NCBI GenBank assembly: GCA_002110485.1
Contig: MOWL01000023.1
Coordinates: 1,302,001-1,366,000, forward strand
Direction: 5' to 3'
From: Emergomyces orientalis
Lineage: Eukaryota; Ascomycota; Eurotiomycetes; Onygenales; Ajellomycetaceae
DNA length: 64,000 nt
The notes below the pieces were generated by a model. That model searched no databases and was not told where the DNA came from. It worked only from the letters and a program-made list of their open reading frames with translations. Shown piece after piece: positions 22,080-33,943 of this stretch (its first letter is position 1; every line of letters starts with the position of its first letter). Position numbers and translations under genes: made by a program.

Positions 22080-24373
22080 ACACCAGAAATGTAATCAAAT
22101 CTGCTCGGTTTGATTAGTCCCGCACTTTTCTTCATGGCGCATGAAAAATCTTGCAGCCCCATGACATGCTGATCAACAGATGAGTCCGAGTCTCATAGCA
22201 ACTAGTTTCTGCACTATTGTTCTTGTTCAGAACCAATTCCTCTGTCTACAGTACTATCAATGGCGGCAAGCGGAGCATGAGGGTAAATGAACTCAGGGTT
22301 CCAGCAAATCATATGAGAAATAGCTAACTGTATATCAAGCCCGCATTAAATTCTTCCCCTTCAATTGTTTCAAACTCTCCAACAACGTCCATGAACTTGC
22401 CGTTTACATCTTGACCAGCTAGTGTAGAACTGATTTACCTAGCAGGCTACATTGTTTTCAATTGGTTCGCCCTGCTGCCCATGATCACACTGACAATCAC
22501 ATTTTTTAAGCGCGCAATGCGATGGTACTGAATATTGATTTTTCATTTTTGGATATGGTGAGCGGTTTTGTTCCTTTTGCGGGGTTTCAGGTGTCAAAAT
22601 CCTGAGCGCCAGATGCGGATGTTTCTTTTGAAGAGATCGACCTGGCCATATTTGTTGATCTGATATCGCATGAATCACATTCATGCGCTACTATGGTTCT
22701 GCCCCCTTTGGAACCCGTAATCCGCAGGCAATAATATTCGCCCAATACACGAATATTAAAAAGGGTAGAAAAAAAGGTCTTGGGGGTAGTACTTAATCGG
22801 CATTTATAGGATATTGAATAGGGGTTGGTGATTCGTACGAGAAAAATGGGTGAGATATATGTCGAAGCTGCGGATATAGAGAGAGATGAAAATCTGTCAC
22901 GTAATTTCTTTTGAGAAAATTGTATCGATTACCTTGTAATAAATACTGATGAAGCTCTTTTGATATTGAGAAAGTTATCGACTGCGTTCAACATATGCAT
23001 ATATACATACATTTCCCATATTTCCCTTTTTTCTAGATGATGTCTCAAATGCATATCTTCATGACATCTACGAATGAAAATTCATAGAATATTAAAAACG
23101 GGGAAGTAATCTCCACCGTTCCCCTCCCCAAATCCCCCTCTTTTTACAAGTGCGCATGTATCTGTGAAAAGAGCTGCTGGGTCTTTCATTTGAGAGAGGG
23201 CTTGAGGGCAGACGAAAGATATCAGCATCACCTTCCAGAACCCCCTCTTTCCTAAACGCATCCATGGATACAAAGTATGAGAAAACACAAATACCAAAGA
23301 TATGGTTTCCCTGCCTTGTTTACCCCCAACGTGTCCCACAGAAGAGAAAACAACGGGAAGGAAAGGAGAAGGATGCCAAAATCAATTTCATTCCACCTAT
23401 CCCTACTACGGTATACAGACATACATAATAACCACTCGTAGCCGAACCGCAGTTCATATGGATAGTTGGCTGCTGACTTTAGCAATCCTTTATCCTCACA
23501 TATTTGCCAGAAAGGGTAGGAAGGGCCGTATGGTCGGTAGTTATTTTTAGAGTAGAATGTAGTTGAAAAGGAACGGAAAACTCTGAACGATGAGTTGGAG
23601 TTGGGAATGACTGGGGACTCCCAAATTAAGATTACACCCCCCTTCTTTCACAACTTATTTTTTTTTTCTCTTGTGCTTTTCTCCAGTGTTAGAACACTGT
23701 TTGGGCATAGACAGACTTGGCTCTTCCTTGTTGATGAATATTGAGCTTCCGTAAACAAGTTTTGGTTCTCCTTTCACCCCTGACCTTTTGTTTTTCTAAA
23801 TCAGCCGCAAACAGTACGGAGGATATATATATGGTTATTATTCCCCGTGGAGACGGGCCGGGAGAGCTGAGCCTAGCTAGACAGGAGGCGAAGGCAAAGG
23901 GCAGAGGGCAAAGCGAAAGTAAGGAGTAATAAGAACAAGACTCGTCCATGCACATGTTGAAAAGGAAACGTTGAATACTTACTTCTTCCCCTCCCCCCAG
24001 GTCTCAGTCTGCTTTGTTTACCTAGAATCCAACGAAAAGTGATTGAGGGGATATGCAAATAACGTATGAGAAGAGATATTATATATAGATATATTCCTTT
24101 TTTAAGGCGTGGGGAAGTAGAAATGAAGTAATCAGGCCTATCTAGTCTATCAAAGAGCAGAAGAACGAATGGGTGTACCAGAAAACGGATCCAGATATTA
24201 AAACAATAAGACGAGCAGAAAAAATGGAAGAACCACCCCGACTCCGATAGATTCGTTAAAAATGAACATGGAAAAGATTCGTGAAAACAAAAATCAACAG
24301 CGAATGAGATACGCAACGATCATCATCGTATGCCTAATACCCAGAGAGATGAGAACGCCTAGCGCGACGACTC

Positions 24374-25603
24374 TCAATTGGAAAGCCAGTCCAAAAACTC
24401 TGGCACAAAGTAACTCACCACAATCCCTGCCCCAGCCCTCAAAATCCCCTCCGTACTCTCCATCACCATCGACTTCAAATCAAACACCCCCGCCTTCGCC
24501 CCCGCGTGGATCATAGCATACTCCCCGCTCACCTGGTACGCCGCCACGGGCATATCCCTGCCCAGCTCCTTGGCGTCGCTGATAATGTCCAGGTAGCTGC
24601 TGGCGGGTTTTACCATGATGATATCTGCACCCTCAGCGATGTCTCGCTGGATGGCGCGGCGAGCAAGCCCGCGGCCGCCCGGTGGTAATTGGTAGCATTT
24701 CCGGTCTCCGAAAGATGGGCAGGAGCCCGCGGCGTCGCGGAAGGGTCCATATAGACACCCGCTGAACTTTGCGCTGTAGGACATTAGGAGCACGCGGTGG
24801 GCGATTCCAGCTTCGATGAGCTTGAGCTTAATGGCGCGCACACGGCCGTCGTTCATGTCCGAGGGCGCGACGCAGTGAGCGCCGGCTTCGGCGTAGGCGA
24901 GGGCGACGTCTGAAATGCGGTCGATGGAGAGGGCGTTGTTGAGGGTGCCGTCATCGCGGAGGATGCCGCAGTGGCCGTGAGAGGTGTATTCACAGAGACA
25001 GACGTCGGTGACGATGTAGATGTCTGGGAAGTGGGAGCGGATTAGACGGATGGATTGGATGACGGGTCCGTTGGGGTCGTCTGCGGCAGTTCCTAAGGCG
25101 TCTTTTGCGTTGGGGGCTAAGGGGACGCCGAAGAGGATTACGGATCGAAGACCCTTTTGAACAAGGGGTGTGAGAAAGGGAATGAGACGGTTTACGCCGC
25201 GGCGATGTTGGTTTGGTAGGGAGGGAATTGGTGTTTCTTCATCCGGGTTGTCGGTTATGAAGAGGGGGTAGATAAGCATGGACTGGCGTAATTGCAAAAT
25301 ATTATATGTTAGAATTTTGTGTCCATTCATTTTCAATTCGTTCGCTCATTCATCTGGGAAAAGCATGTTTCTCACCTTTGTCAGCTGCCGTTCAGCCTGC
25401 CATGCCCTGTTCAAGGGATGACTGTAGCCAGCATGGAGCTGGCTGGAGATGTCACCCGATATGCTCACGCTGGTAGCCGCCGTGCTAACATATGAGCGTG
25501 CACGGCTTGTTTGGGATGTCAAGCCTTGAGAAGTCGATGTGCTGCGGTCGTCGCGGTTCCCATCTCTAAATGCAATGTCCGAAACGAGGGAAGAGAACGA
25601 CAT
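24374..25603 (-). CDS. HEM2: Delta-aminolevulinic acid dehydratase (porphobilinogen synthase)
   Basis: Condenses two 5-aminolevulinate molecules to porphobilinogen in cytosolic haem synthesis. Exon 1 (25603-25376) and exon 2 (25282-24374), with a 93-nt intron, give 378 aa. Exon 1 carries a Ser/Thr-rich extension and HAGYSHPLNRAWQAERQLTK; exon 2 opens with SMLIYPLFITDNPDEETPIP. Visible features: the Zn-binding cluster DVCLCEYTSHGHCG, the first active-site lysine in LLMSYSAKF, the second (Schiff-base) lysine in IIMVKPAS, and CVAPSDMNDGRVRAIK. C-terminus VPEFLDWLSN is typical. Upstream and downstream spacers are both unusually long. Confidence 0.95.
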
Positions 25604-27833
25604 GATGCTGCCGACTTGTGGGGCGAAACTGCTGCCGTGAGTGACCTTTGTTCTTTAAGAGCGGGTGGCGCAAAAAAAAGGGTAATGGCTTTCCGGTCGA
25701 AGGGAGCGACTTGATTGGATGGGGCAATTGGGAGATTTTAAGAACGAGAACAGCTCATAGTCTGGCGTTTGGGTATGCGAAAGGAGGAAATCCAGGAGGT
25801 TTTTTTTGTGTCGTACTGGAAAGCAAACCAGAGCGGCGTGGAGAAATCTTTGTTCGGTGCCAAGACCTGCTTCCCCGGTATTAGGTTAGCCAATCAAAGG
25901 CTCTGCTTACCAAACTCTAGCCAAAGTCAGCAGCGAAGTACCTTTGCGTATTATTTCCTATTAATAGTACCTAGGTAGAGTTAGCGGGAGGTTCCTTTCA
26001 GCTGAGAAGTGTGGAGGTGCTTTGCTAAAAGACATCAAGAGGAGGGAGAGAAGAGGACTGGAAACCAGTGAAGGTGTCTTTTAAAAGGTCTCTATTTTAA
26101 CATTATGGAAGTATTATTCAACTTCATATGTGTTATGTTTACTTATTTTACTGATTTTTCTCCGCCTTTCGATTCCAAAGGAAAGATATCCGAAGCAGTT
26201 TAGGTATCTACCCGTTTCGGTACCTTTATTTGGTACCGTTATTTCGAGTTCTTTGAGAGCATTTTCACGGTAAGATGATTCGCGTACTTGACATGATAAT
26301 AGTAATTATTGTTGTTATTCCTTTTCTAGATTATTCTCATCCTATCTACCCCTAGAACCTTGTGGTCAAAGTAGGTAGTGATATACAAGCAGAAATCGTA
26401 TGGGACAAAGAACAATTAGCATGGTAGCCACTCCGAATTGATCTGACCCATGCAAGTAGAGACAGTCATAAGCCATTCAGGGATTTAAAAAAATAAAGAT
26501 AAACAAATCCTAGTTGTTTCTCATCAAATAATACAGAGGAGGGCAAGTAAAGGTTTTCTTCATATTAAAGCACAGAGAAAAAAGAGATAGTCAAATGATC
26601 ATGAGGAAGCGAACTTACCATCTTCTGCACATCAATTATACATGAAGAATGTGCAAGCTACATTTCTGATATTAAGCCCATTTATTTTCATCATTCTACG
26701 GGGGCAAACCCAGGTTCTTTGATGGGGGAGAAATGAAGATGCCTCTTGGGCAGTTCGTTCCTGAAGTATTTTTTCTCTGTGGTTAAACACAGGCGATATC
26801 ATGTGCTTGACTCGATCAGCCAACAAACGTACTGCCCCAACCCCTTTTCCTCTTCGAATCCAACTAATTTCATGGATAGCGTCCAGTTTGTTGTGCTGGT
26901 TGTTTCCTCGTCCGACGGCCAGACACGCCTACCCCCGTGGGCCTTCCCCGCCCAGATTTAGCCAATAAAATGAACCGAAGTGACAGTATTTGCCCAGTGG
27001 GAAAGATGGCAGAAAAAGGTTAAGAGATGTCTGGTGATCGAGAAACTGATGCCGGGCCAAAACTTCCTAAAGCTCAACTTCTGTCGTTGCTCAGTTGGCT
27101 ACACCATGTTTAGCGCTCTCTGTGCTGCAGAAGTTACTTTTCACACGTAATTCCCATTTGGGTAATAGCTACAGTACCTACTGTATTTTTTGGAATCTTT
27201 GACCTGCAATGAGAGGGCTCAAACTGAATTATCCATGCGGCCCAACATGGCAAAACATCCCTCAGGGTTTCGCCCTATTACCATGCGAGGATGGCTGTGG
27301 ACAAAACTCGAATGATCTAGGGCGTACATAACCTCACGGTTGTATGTTGCGGGGAGCAGGAGCGATACACTACCAATAGCATAGCCATGTAAATCTTTAA
27401 TTCATGTCTATGTACAGTACCTTGGCCAGTTACTTTGGGTGCGGATAGCGTACCACAACAATCGCAAGGCTGAAGGGCATCTGCTTCTCCCCCATTTCCT
27501 ATTTCGTTCATTTGCACGGTCCATCTAGGCTGGGATCTTAGGGAAACAGATCTTCAAACAACTTCAACCCCATCACGGTGGTCAGCTTGAGCCTCAGCCT
27601 TGCCCCCCCCTCTCAATGTTGGTGAAGCTGGCGCAGCTGTAAGTTTGAGGGAGACAACTTGGTTTTGTCCCAATTCTGCCTGGTAGGTGGTTGGTATATA
27701 TAAAAGGCTTCTTTCCCCATTCCTGCTGATTATACCTTTTCAAACAAGACACAGGGTACTGTATTGAGCCCTCATTGAAAACAATCTTAAACTTTTCTTC
27801 ACCTTTCACCAAAACAAGAAAGAAATACGAAGG
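25604..27833. other. Upstream region of HEM2, no gene seen
   Basis: The HEM2 promoter plus about 2 kb of A+T-rich DNA. Short frames in it have no family resemblance. GTACC/GGTACC motifs recur (for example near 25968 and 26220), as elsewhere in the window, with no known meaning. Confidence 0.55.
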
Positions 27834-28437
27834 ATGTCTTTTCACGCTGCACGATATAATGCCCTGCGGAAGGTAGAAGATGTTACTTAGCAACTCAGGG
27901 CGAACCGAGAAGTACTTGAGGAGCTTGCCCATTTTCTCGTTGCAAACGGTTTACACCGCCATTATTACATCCGCCTTTTGCATAAACACTTTGAGATCGA
28001 TGACGACGAACGGGTTGTCACGTTTGACAGAGACAACTGCAAGGTGTCGACGCCATACAATAGCGAAGGTGTTATCTCAGGTAATGAAGGAGCATGGAGT
28101 CGAACGACCAGCAGGAGACGGTGTCATTTTTGCCAGCGATTTCCTCATCGACGAGAGCGGTGCCATCCATACGAGTTTGCATATGGACCCCATGCCCCGC
28201 CTTCAATCGAGCCTTCCTACGCAGCTGGAACTCCATACTCCGTACCCATAACATAGGTGACACGCTGGGCCTTGCTGTCTAGGACGGTGTTGAGGTGGGC
28301 GTGTTCGAAGAGTTTGATTTGGATGCTCGTTGGAGCAAGATTACGTATGAGAAGGGTGCGATCTTGCCCGGTGATGCCAACGGCCACCTGGCATGTCGTG
28401 GAGAATCAATGATTATGGATCTGGCCTTGTCGAAGTG
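27834..28437 (+). pseudogene. Decayed hypothetical-protein gene
   Basis: A coding-like region broken in several places. From ATG 27834 the frame reads MSFHAARYNALRKVEDVT, then meets TAG (27888-27890) and stays open to 28256 (ELAHFLVANGLHRHYYIRLL, HKHFEIDDDERVVTFDRDN). Protein-like text then alternates between frames: a second frame gives VIFASDFLIDESGAIH, the first resumes with PYEFAYGPHAPPSIEPSYAA, and after another TAG a further segment reads VGVFEEFDLDARWSKITYEK and ends at 28437. It resembles a multi-copy family of uncharacterised fungal proteins with an RLLHxHF-type motif (from memory). An alternative is sequencing error or unusual splicing. The 23-nt stretch ending at the first TAG is too short for an intron. 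Confidence 0.55.
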
Positions 28438-29592
28438 AAACAGTGCAGTTATTGTTCGTCTCTGCGCCGACATGGGAAATCATCTGCATGCACTTGATGC
28501 CCAGAGTACGAATGAATAGATTTTTTAGGCCTGAAGTTTTGTCGGCAGGACTTAGCTGGAGACCTGTGGGTACCGCAGGTTTTATATCACCTAGCAGATC
28601 TTTAAAATCTAGATGTCAGACCTTATGGCTCAGTCATTCATTTGAGTAATAGTTGTCCTCCTGTCAGTCTACTAACATAATTTACTATGTTTTGATCGTT
28701 CATTTGGCATCAATGATTCACGCATTTCTTGGCTTATCTTCTTCGATGAATTTGAAATTTATTCAATTGAGAGGCCGTATCACTGACGCTCCGGGGGAAG
28801 GGGATTATTAAGCTGTTGACTTTGGACTAGACATCAAAATTGATATAAACGATGTCAGATGTTAGCAATGAGTAGAAACAATACGGCGCCTTTTTTTCCA
28901 TTTTCCCCTTCTTTGCCTCCTCTTCTTTGGTCTTCTCTAACGAAAAGGCGGAGCTCCAAAATGACTCGCATTGAAAGAATGGATACAGGCAATTTCATAG
29001 TGTTTCCTATACGTGCTTGACCTGTTTTAAGTGATACCTCACTTTCATGGAGATGTTCCTACCTGCTTCTGGGCATATCAAAGAAAACCGAGACGCTTTA
29101 AATGAAAGTCAGTTCTTGATAAATAGAGCCTCTCTATCTTCTAGAATAGAATCAAGACTGACGTCTCACCTTTTTAATGCTCACATTAATGAATGACATG
29201 AACATTGACCCTGGGAGACGTGAGTACACGGGATCATAGCTGAGCAGCAAGCTTTATGATAACTACGGAGTACCTCAGTATTTTACGCACTTTTTATATC
29301 TACGAGAACTGGTTAAAAGAGCCGTCATTTAAATAGAGACGGTTCTTTTTTTTTAACTTGATAAAATATTGAGTGTATTTTTTTTGCCATCTATTTTAAG
29401 TACCCTCTGGGTAAACATCATTTATTAACCATAGGGTCCCTGAAACCCTACATTCCATTTGCAGCTCACCACAAGGACCAAGGCCAATCAATCAACCATT
29501 GCTTAAAGTAGCAATATCAAGAAGACAAAAAAAGCTGTCTTTTCCCCCTTATTTTTTTTTTTTTTTTTTTTGGGGGGGGGGGAGGGGGGGTT
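28438..29592. other. Spacer before DRE2 3' end
   Basis: About 1.15 kb without coding signal. It ends in a T20 run (29552-29571) followed directly by a G-rich run (29572-29590), just beyond the DRE2 stop codon. Confidence 0.6.
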
Positions 29593-30780
29593 TCACAGCT
29601 GCACATCATTATTCAAAAGCCTGACTTCCTCCCCAGGCTTGAACGCTGGAAGCCCAATATACGGACACCCGTCGCACCGGAAAGCATCGCCCAGCGAGCA
29701 ATTCCCACAGCTGCCTACTTTACCCTGCACCGTAAAATCAACTTCCGCCAGGTCGTTCGAGCCAAGCTTCATGGTCTCCAGTGCCTTGTCGGCATTTAAA
29801 CGCTTAATCTTGTCTTCCGCCTCTAGCTTCTGTGATAGGCCACATGAGCAGTCCTTGCACGCTCTCCGCCGTTTGCCTGCCTTTGGTCGACATTCGGGTG
29901 CTATAAATGGCAAGTTTTTATTTATTTTAGTTTTTGATGTCCAACAGGTGGTTCGTGGATTAAAAAAAAATTTTAAGTAAAAAATAAGATTTTGGGCTGG
30001 ATTCAACTCACGTTGGACAATGGGTCTTCCCATATCATCTTCATCAAGCAGTATCTCCTCGTCAATTAACTCGTCGTCGGAATCCTGCAGATCTTCTTCC
30101 ATCGGCACGCCAAAGTCATCGCTGAAATCTATAAATCCGACTCCGAGGGGAGGAGCTGAGTTGTTTATGGCTGTAGGAGTTGCAGATGTAATTGTACTCG
30201 TAGATGCGCTTACTCCATTTGAAGCTGGTGGGCCCGCAATCCCGTTTGTGTTATTCCCAGAAGAGGAGGAAATCTCCGCCCTCTCCTTCTCTTTCTTCTT
30301 CCTCCCCAGCTTCAGCGGAATAGCCTGCTGCGCCGCAAAATCTGGTTTTGACAGCTCGCCCTTATCATCAAATACCAAGCCTGCCAATATTGCCTCGTGC
30401 CTGAATGTCTGTTCATTATTGCTGTTGTCGTTGTTGCTGCTGCTGCTGTTGTTGTTATTATTATCGCCATCGCTTGAACCCCACGCTTTATTTTCCTGAT
30501 TCCTCAGCTTCCCTGCCGGCTTCAGAGTGTGCACGATCCGCTGGATATTTTCGCGGTTGACGAGGCTGTAGGTTTCTGCGAGGGTGTTGTCCGCACCTGT
30601 TAGGAGCAGGACGATGTCATAGGTTGATTCTGGGAGGGAAACGAGGCCGTGGACGAGACGGTCGAGCATCTGTAGATCCGTTTTGTCTCGCGTATGGGAT
30701 CCTAGGATGGCGTTTAGCTTTTCAGGATGTGAGGAGAGGGAGGGCGGCGAGAGGAGAAGGACTCGTCCTGGGGACGCCAT
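29593..30780 (-). CDS. DRE2: Fe-S cluster assembly protein Dre2 (anamorsin/CIAPIN1)
   Basis: Electron carrier of the cytosolic Fe-S assembly pathway, working with the diflavin reductase Tah18. Exon 1 (30780-30012) and exon 2 (29900-29593) give 358 aa; the 111-nt intron is GTGAGT...TATAG. The N-terminal half is a degenerate methyltransferase-like fold (VLLLSPPSLSSHPEKLNAIL); an Asn/Ser-rich linker follows. The splice rebuilds GRPIVQPPECRPKAGKRRRA. Both cluster motifs are intact: CX11CX2CXC (CRPKAGKRRRACKDCSC) and CX2CX7CX2C (CGNCSLGDAFRCDGC). The (AAC)n-type Asn run near 30430-30470 is likely polymorphic. Confidence 0.95.
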   Translation of the reverse strand: MASPGRVLLLSPPSLSSHPEKLNAILGSHTRDKTDLQMLDRLVHGLVSLPESTYDIVLLLTGADNTLAETYSLVNRENIQRIVHTLKPAGKLRNQENKAWGSSDGDNNNNNSSSSNNDNSNNEQTFRHEAILAGLVFDDKGELSKPDFAAQQAIPLKLGRKKKEKERAEISSSSGNNTNGIAGPPASNGVSASTSTITSATPTAINNSAPPLGVGFIDFSDDFGVPMEEDLQDSDDELIDEEILLDEDDMGRPIVQRELNPAQNLIFYLKFFFNPRTTCWTSKTKINKNLPFIAPECRPKAGKRRRACKDCSCGLSQKLEAEDKIKRLNADKALETMKLGSNDLAEVDFTVQGKVGSCGNCSLGDAFRCDGCPYIGLPAFKPGEEVRLLNNDVQL

Positions 30781-31195
30781 GATTTTGAAATGGCGAGCGG
30801 GGGAAATATGTCGGAAGCTTTTTTTTTGGAAAAAAAAGGAATGGATAAAGAAGATAGGAATAGGGATCTTCTTCTTTTTTTTTTTTTTTTTTCCCTTCTT
30901 CCTCTTCTTCGTCGTTAATTTTTTTTTCTTTGGGTTTTGTTATGTGGAGGAATTATTATATTATTTATCTTTGTCAGGTATAAAGTAGCCAAAAAGTTAA
31001 AAACCAAAAAATAAAAACCAAAAATTATATTAGTTAACAACTAGTTATCATGGAGACTTTTTACATAACAGGAATCTTTGCCCCTCGCTCGCGGATTGTT
31101 TGTTCAGATAAGATTGGCTCAATGGCGCCATTGCAAGCGGGGTACCTGTAGTTACTTAATTTTTGGCGCCGTCACACGCGCGGAAATAAGTACTC

Positions 31196-31228
31196 CCAGG
31201 TACCCCTGGTCGCCAGTTGAGCTGGCGA
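31196..31228. repeat. Two adjacent hairpins
   Basis: CCAGG-TACC-CCTGG is followed immediately by TCGCCAG-TTGAG-CTGGCGA. Both stems are perfect (5 and 7 bp). They lie ~420 bp above the DRE2 start. Confidence 0.6.
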
Positions 31229-31471
31229 ATTACTAATACAGCTTCCAAAAAGGGGGTTTTAAATGGATTAAATTTCCCCCCCCGTTTCATTTCTCTTTCT
31301 CCGCGCAAGTTTGATTGCCGATACCCTTTGATGAACAATCGTATTCGACACAGTTACTATTGGTTAATTCACAGCCATGATTCTCGACTCGGGCATGGTA
31401 CCTGGTGGTGATTGAAACGGGGCATGCCAGCCTCAAGCCTCCCACTTTGCTGGGTACAATGATTATAATTT

Positions 31472-31696
31472 CTAGTTGCAGGCCATGATGGATGACTCAC
31501 CTTGAGGGACCACTTGCGCTAGATATTCCTGGATGTAAAGAGAGGGATGTAGAGCTATAGATTGACTAAGAATCATAAACTCCACCAGCAATCTATACTC
31601 TGTGAAGTACAGCCCTCCGATCCGTCGTTTCTCTCCAGCCAGGACTGTTATTAGAGCACGAGATGCGCTAGAGAACGGCTCTTTTCGATCTAACAT
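31472..31696 (-). pseudogene. Possible isolated exon or gene fragment
   Basis: An ATG-started frame of 74 residues with ordinary, non-repetitive composition (ALITVLAGEKRRIGGLYFTE, ILSQSIALHPSLYIQEYLAQ). It ends at a GTGAGT donor-like site, but I can find no partner exon. I do not recognise it; it may be chance or a remnant of a longer gene. Confidence 0.22.
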
Positions 31697-33943
31697 TTTT
31701 GCGATTTAGATTTAGAAGTGGAATTTCCAAAAGTCCAGCTACTTCACAACTTGAAAGAAATTGGTTTTTTACAATAAACGTGGTAAATGTGCAGGTAGAA
31801 ACCTAGCAAGGAGATGACATTATCCACAAGCGAGCTTCCAAGAGAAGGGGGGGCGGCAATAGAATGAATAACCTTCCATCATTGCCTTGTTACAAAGGAA
31901 GCTTTTTCGGGGAGGGGGTTTTAAGAAGCTGAAACAGACAAGCTTTTCAATTTTACATACCAGTGGTCCTTTAAAATGACATGTTTCAGTCTTGAAGCGC
32001 GCTCTTCGCCGTATTCATTTTCAACGGGAGGCTACATCATATATAACCTAACTCTCGGGAGCTGAATGGTCATTGAAATCGGAGGGAAGCGATTCCCGCT
32101 TTTTGCACAAGTTGGGTTGCCTCAACAAGCTTAGCTTTGCCCCTGTTAAAAGTCTAACCCTTCCATGTGAGGTAGCAATGTGTGGTTGAGGAGAGCTTGT
32201 GAGTTGAAACTGGGTAGAACCCCCTGGGTGCTATGCAGGTCATCCATTTTAGTGGAAGTCCTCTCATTCAGGAACAAACTATTAGCTCTTTTGGGGGTTG
32301 TGATGGGTGTATATATGGTCAGTCAATGGGAGGTGCCGCGAGTCAAGCGTACGACGTGTTTCTTGATGTTCATAGTGAGTTGGGGGAGGAGGGGGGACTT
32401 TTACAATTCTATGGAATATTAAATAACTATGCCTTCTCTGTATATTAATTATTATTATTATATCATTATCAAAAAAAAAAATTTTCAAAATTTTATTATT
32501 ATTTATACATCCGCCCCACAGTTTGTTGACGGAGGATTTGTTTGTTTTTCGGATATGTCATAATTTGGGGAGTTGATTTTGATCAATGAGCCCTGCTTAA
32601 CTTGCCACTGGTAAGTTTCCCTATCAGAAATGTTAGCCCGATTCCTCGTCTGCCATTGTCAGGCCACATCTACCCCGGAAATTCAGCTTCGCATTAGTCC
32701 GTGTTGGGGCAAGTTACGCCCACAACAACTTGGGGGATGACGTTACCGCAGCAGGAAAAGTGGAGAGTGGAGAGCAGCCATCAACCCACTGGTGCAGCCC
32801 GTCGTGTGTCAGTGTGTCACTGATCAGGTGCTCCTCACCAAAGAAGCAACGGGTAGCGTGCCCAGGTGCTACAGATACAACAGAGATGGAAAATAGCAAA
32901 AAGGGATAAAATAATAAGCCAGGTGCAAAGGCTATAGCTTATAGCTTTTCTTGAGTATGGCAGCTATGGAGTTAGCCTTCAATTGCTTGTTAGTTTAACC
33001 AGTGAAGTCAAGACCTGGGTAGCTAAGAAGAAACCCGGAATTCGGCCCTGAAAGTATGAGCAGGCGGGGATGAGGGATGCTCTAATCTGTGTTTATCCTG
33101 CGTATTCTTCTTTCTTTGTCTCTAAAGGTCTCTTGTGTAAGAAGCTGCGTCAGTTTCGCCGCCACAAGCACCCGATGACGGCGCGCAGCAGCTTGGGGGG
33201 TGGTTCCCTTGGGTCATGTGCCTGGGGGGTTTCTGTCTGTTCCACGGGTCCCCGCCAATGTAGGTATTCTTTCTGTTCTGTTCGGTTCTCTCCGCCCGGC
33301 TGAAGGCGTTTATTCGCAGGTAGCAGCTCCGACCAGGGATACTTTAAGGTCCAATAACCTTTGGAAGCTACCTCAGTCTCAGGTACCCCTTTGCCTTCAT
33401 TTCGCCTGCTGGATACCTATATAAGTACCTCACATCGCCACCATTGCTCTCAAAAACACCCTTTTTATCCTGCCCCCAAAAAGACATCCCCCCCCAACAG
33501 CTTTAGTTAGTCTTAAATCCCCTTACTCATCGCTAACCTCTTTAAACCAACCTACTAAACTCAGCTCTCAACCACTTCTCTCCCCAGCTATCCCTCGTCT
33601 TCCCATCCCATCTGCCATTGATTCTCCAACTTCCACTCTATCTCGTTTCATCATCACTTTGCAAGAAATACGATTGTTGTCCCTGCTCTGATCCCCTTCT
33701 TTACGGAACTCGCCTTTTTGAAAACAGAGCGAAAGGGAGTTTTGTCGCTGGTCGTTTCAGTAACCCACCCACTCACTGGGCCATTCAGCCACTCTTTCTG
33801 GCCTACTACGTATATACCCTACCCCTCTCATCCACTGCTTCGATCCATCCCAACGACATAGCTTCGATTCCTATTGCTGCAGATTTTAGTTTTCTTCAAG
33901 AAAGCTCTATCATTGACAAATACCTGATTTTCCATCTTCCATA

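Larger units (their letters stand above)
15002..24373. other. 9.4-kb gene-free spacer
   Basis: No reading frame here looks like protein, and I recognise no tRNA, rRNA or transposon domain. The first ~900 bp are a purine-rich tract (pyrimidine on the strand of the fusion gene), as in fungal promoters and leaders. The rest is mixed DNA with microsatellites, a strong hairpin at 20945-20963, and the 3' region of ALA dehydratase at the right end. Much of it may be regulatory DNA or leader for the fusion gene; this is inferred from position. Confidence 0.55.
30781..33943. other. Divergent DRE2 / STF2-like spacer
   Basis: A 3.2-kb region between divergent genes. It holds a long T run (~30876-30892), two adjacent hairpins (31196-31209, 31210-31228), a possible gene fragment on the minus strand (31472-31696), and a pyrimidine-rich stretch from 33400 to 33944 that is likely promoter plus 5' UTR of the STF2-like gene. 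Confidence 0.5.

Noticed and set aside
23873..24316. 147-residue minus frame, hydrophobic, next to the HEM2 stop
   Set aside because: Hydrophobicity follows from T-rich 3' UTR sequence; no signal-anchor pattern, family resemblance or splice partners.
26820..26860. TTCGAATCC-like tRNA B-box motif
   Set aside because: No matching A-box or cloverleaf arms could be drawn around it.
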